From: Branchiostoma floridae
Taxonomy: Eukaryota; Chordata; Leptocardii; Amphioxiformes; Branchiostomatidae
Reading direction: 5' to 3'
Assembly: GCF_000003815.2 (NCBI RefSeq)
Contig: NC_049995.1
Span: forward strand, 16,635,823 to 16,699,822
DNA: 64,000 nt
Positions 63,746 to 64,000 of this stretch are shown piece after piece. The notes below the pieces were generated by a model. That model saw only the letters and a list, made by a program, of their open reading frames with translations. It searched no databases and was not told the origin of the DNA. Both the position numbers and the translations under genes were made by a program. Every line of letters starts with the position of its first letter. The first letter of the stretch is position 1.

Positions 63746-64000
63746 GCTAGGGGCACAACCCGCCGTACTTGCAAGTGCGTGCTGTCTACGTGCCAAAACG
63801 TGGGCAATCTTTTGGTATCCGTAAGTGGTAAGTACCGTCTCCGTACGAACACGTGGCGAATCCCACGGATTTGCGAGCACGCAGACACGCCGTAGAAATT
63901 TAAGTGCATGCAGAACTTTCTCTGCGTTCGGGCTGTGGATTCGCCCTCCGTACGTGCCAGTACGGGCGACGCACCTGCCATGTACAGACTGAACTTTTTC
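63746..64000 (+). mobile_element. Palindromic MITE, family C copy 3, cut by window end
   Basis: Nearly identical to 62828-63080 (CTAGGGGCACAACCCGCCGT, TGCTGTCTACGTGCCAAAAC, TTGGTATCCGTAAGTGGTAA). The right arm lies beyond the window. High identity to C2 implies recent activity of the family. Confidence 0.92.

Noticed and set aside
62767-63981. Paired open frames of 80-120 residues in MITE family C (also 15458-15882)
   Set aside because: They read the palindromic arms on both strands; no transposase motif, and the element is only 337 bp.

Overview
The window looks like non-coding, repeat-packed animal DNA, most probably from a lancelet (Branchiostoma, perhaps B. floridae). This rests on three things: the mix of many short inverted-repeat DNA transposons, tRNA-derived SINEs and tails of CR1/L2-type LINEs; a dispersed minisatellite resembling the amphioxus 'mirage' type as I remember it; and five runs of N (four of exactly 100, one of 457) typical of a eukaryotic scaffold. 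The species call is inference. There is no bacterial gene organisation, no CRISPR array and no intact host gene that I can recognise. The only translations with recognisable protein family features are three decayed C-terminal fragments of LINE reverse-transcriptase ORFs, at 9.5, 12.8 and 57.0 kb.

Layout. 0-8 kb: a CA microsatellite, MULE-type and Harbinger-like MITEs, a pair of hammerhead-like (Penelope-associated) motifs, a MITE whose left arm has become an 80-bp satellite, a hAT element and a 77-bp mini-element. 8-18 kb: duplicated 190-bp units, minus-strand LINE ends, the first 56-bp-type minisatellite, a truncated LINE with a snapback end, a SINE and several MITEs. 18-27 kb: a large cluster of degenerate long-period tandem repeats ending in a clean 704-bp tandem duplication with a 30-bp perfect palindrome at its junction. 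27-36 kb: more degenerate arrays, including a 4-kb array of ~165-bp units at 32-36 kb. 36-41 kb: a CpG-rich stretch that may be a non-coding first exon, then MITEs, a SINE and a 457-N gap. 42-48 kb: four tandem families in a row (about 80, 90, 178 and 310 bp). 48-54 kb: further arrays broken up by SINEs and a composite MITE pair. 55.8-56.5 kb: an 81-bp satellite with a four-unit higher-order period. 57-64 kb: a LINE fragment, nested MITE and SINE insertions, and two copies of a 337-bp palindromic MITE, the last cut by the window end.

How it works together. The region has grown by two processes: local tandem amplification of 80-700 bp segments, now strongly diverged, and insertion of small non-autonomous transposons into them. 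Many insertions can be dated relative to the arrays because sibling units preserve the empty target site. Several target-site duplications are legible: 3, 8, 9, 10 and 12 bp for different families. In at least two places transposon sequence itself was captured and amplified: the 80-bp satellite from MITE arms, and the hammerhead-linked segment inside the ~310-bp units.
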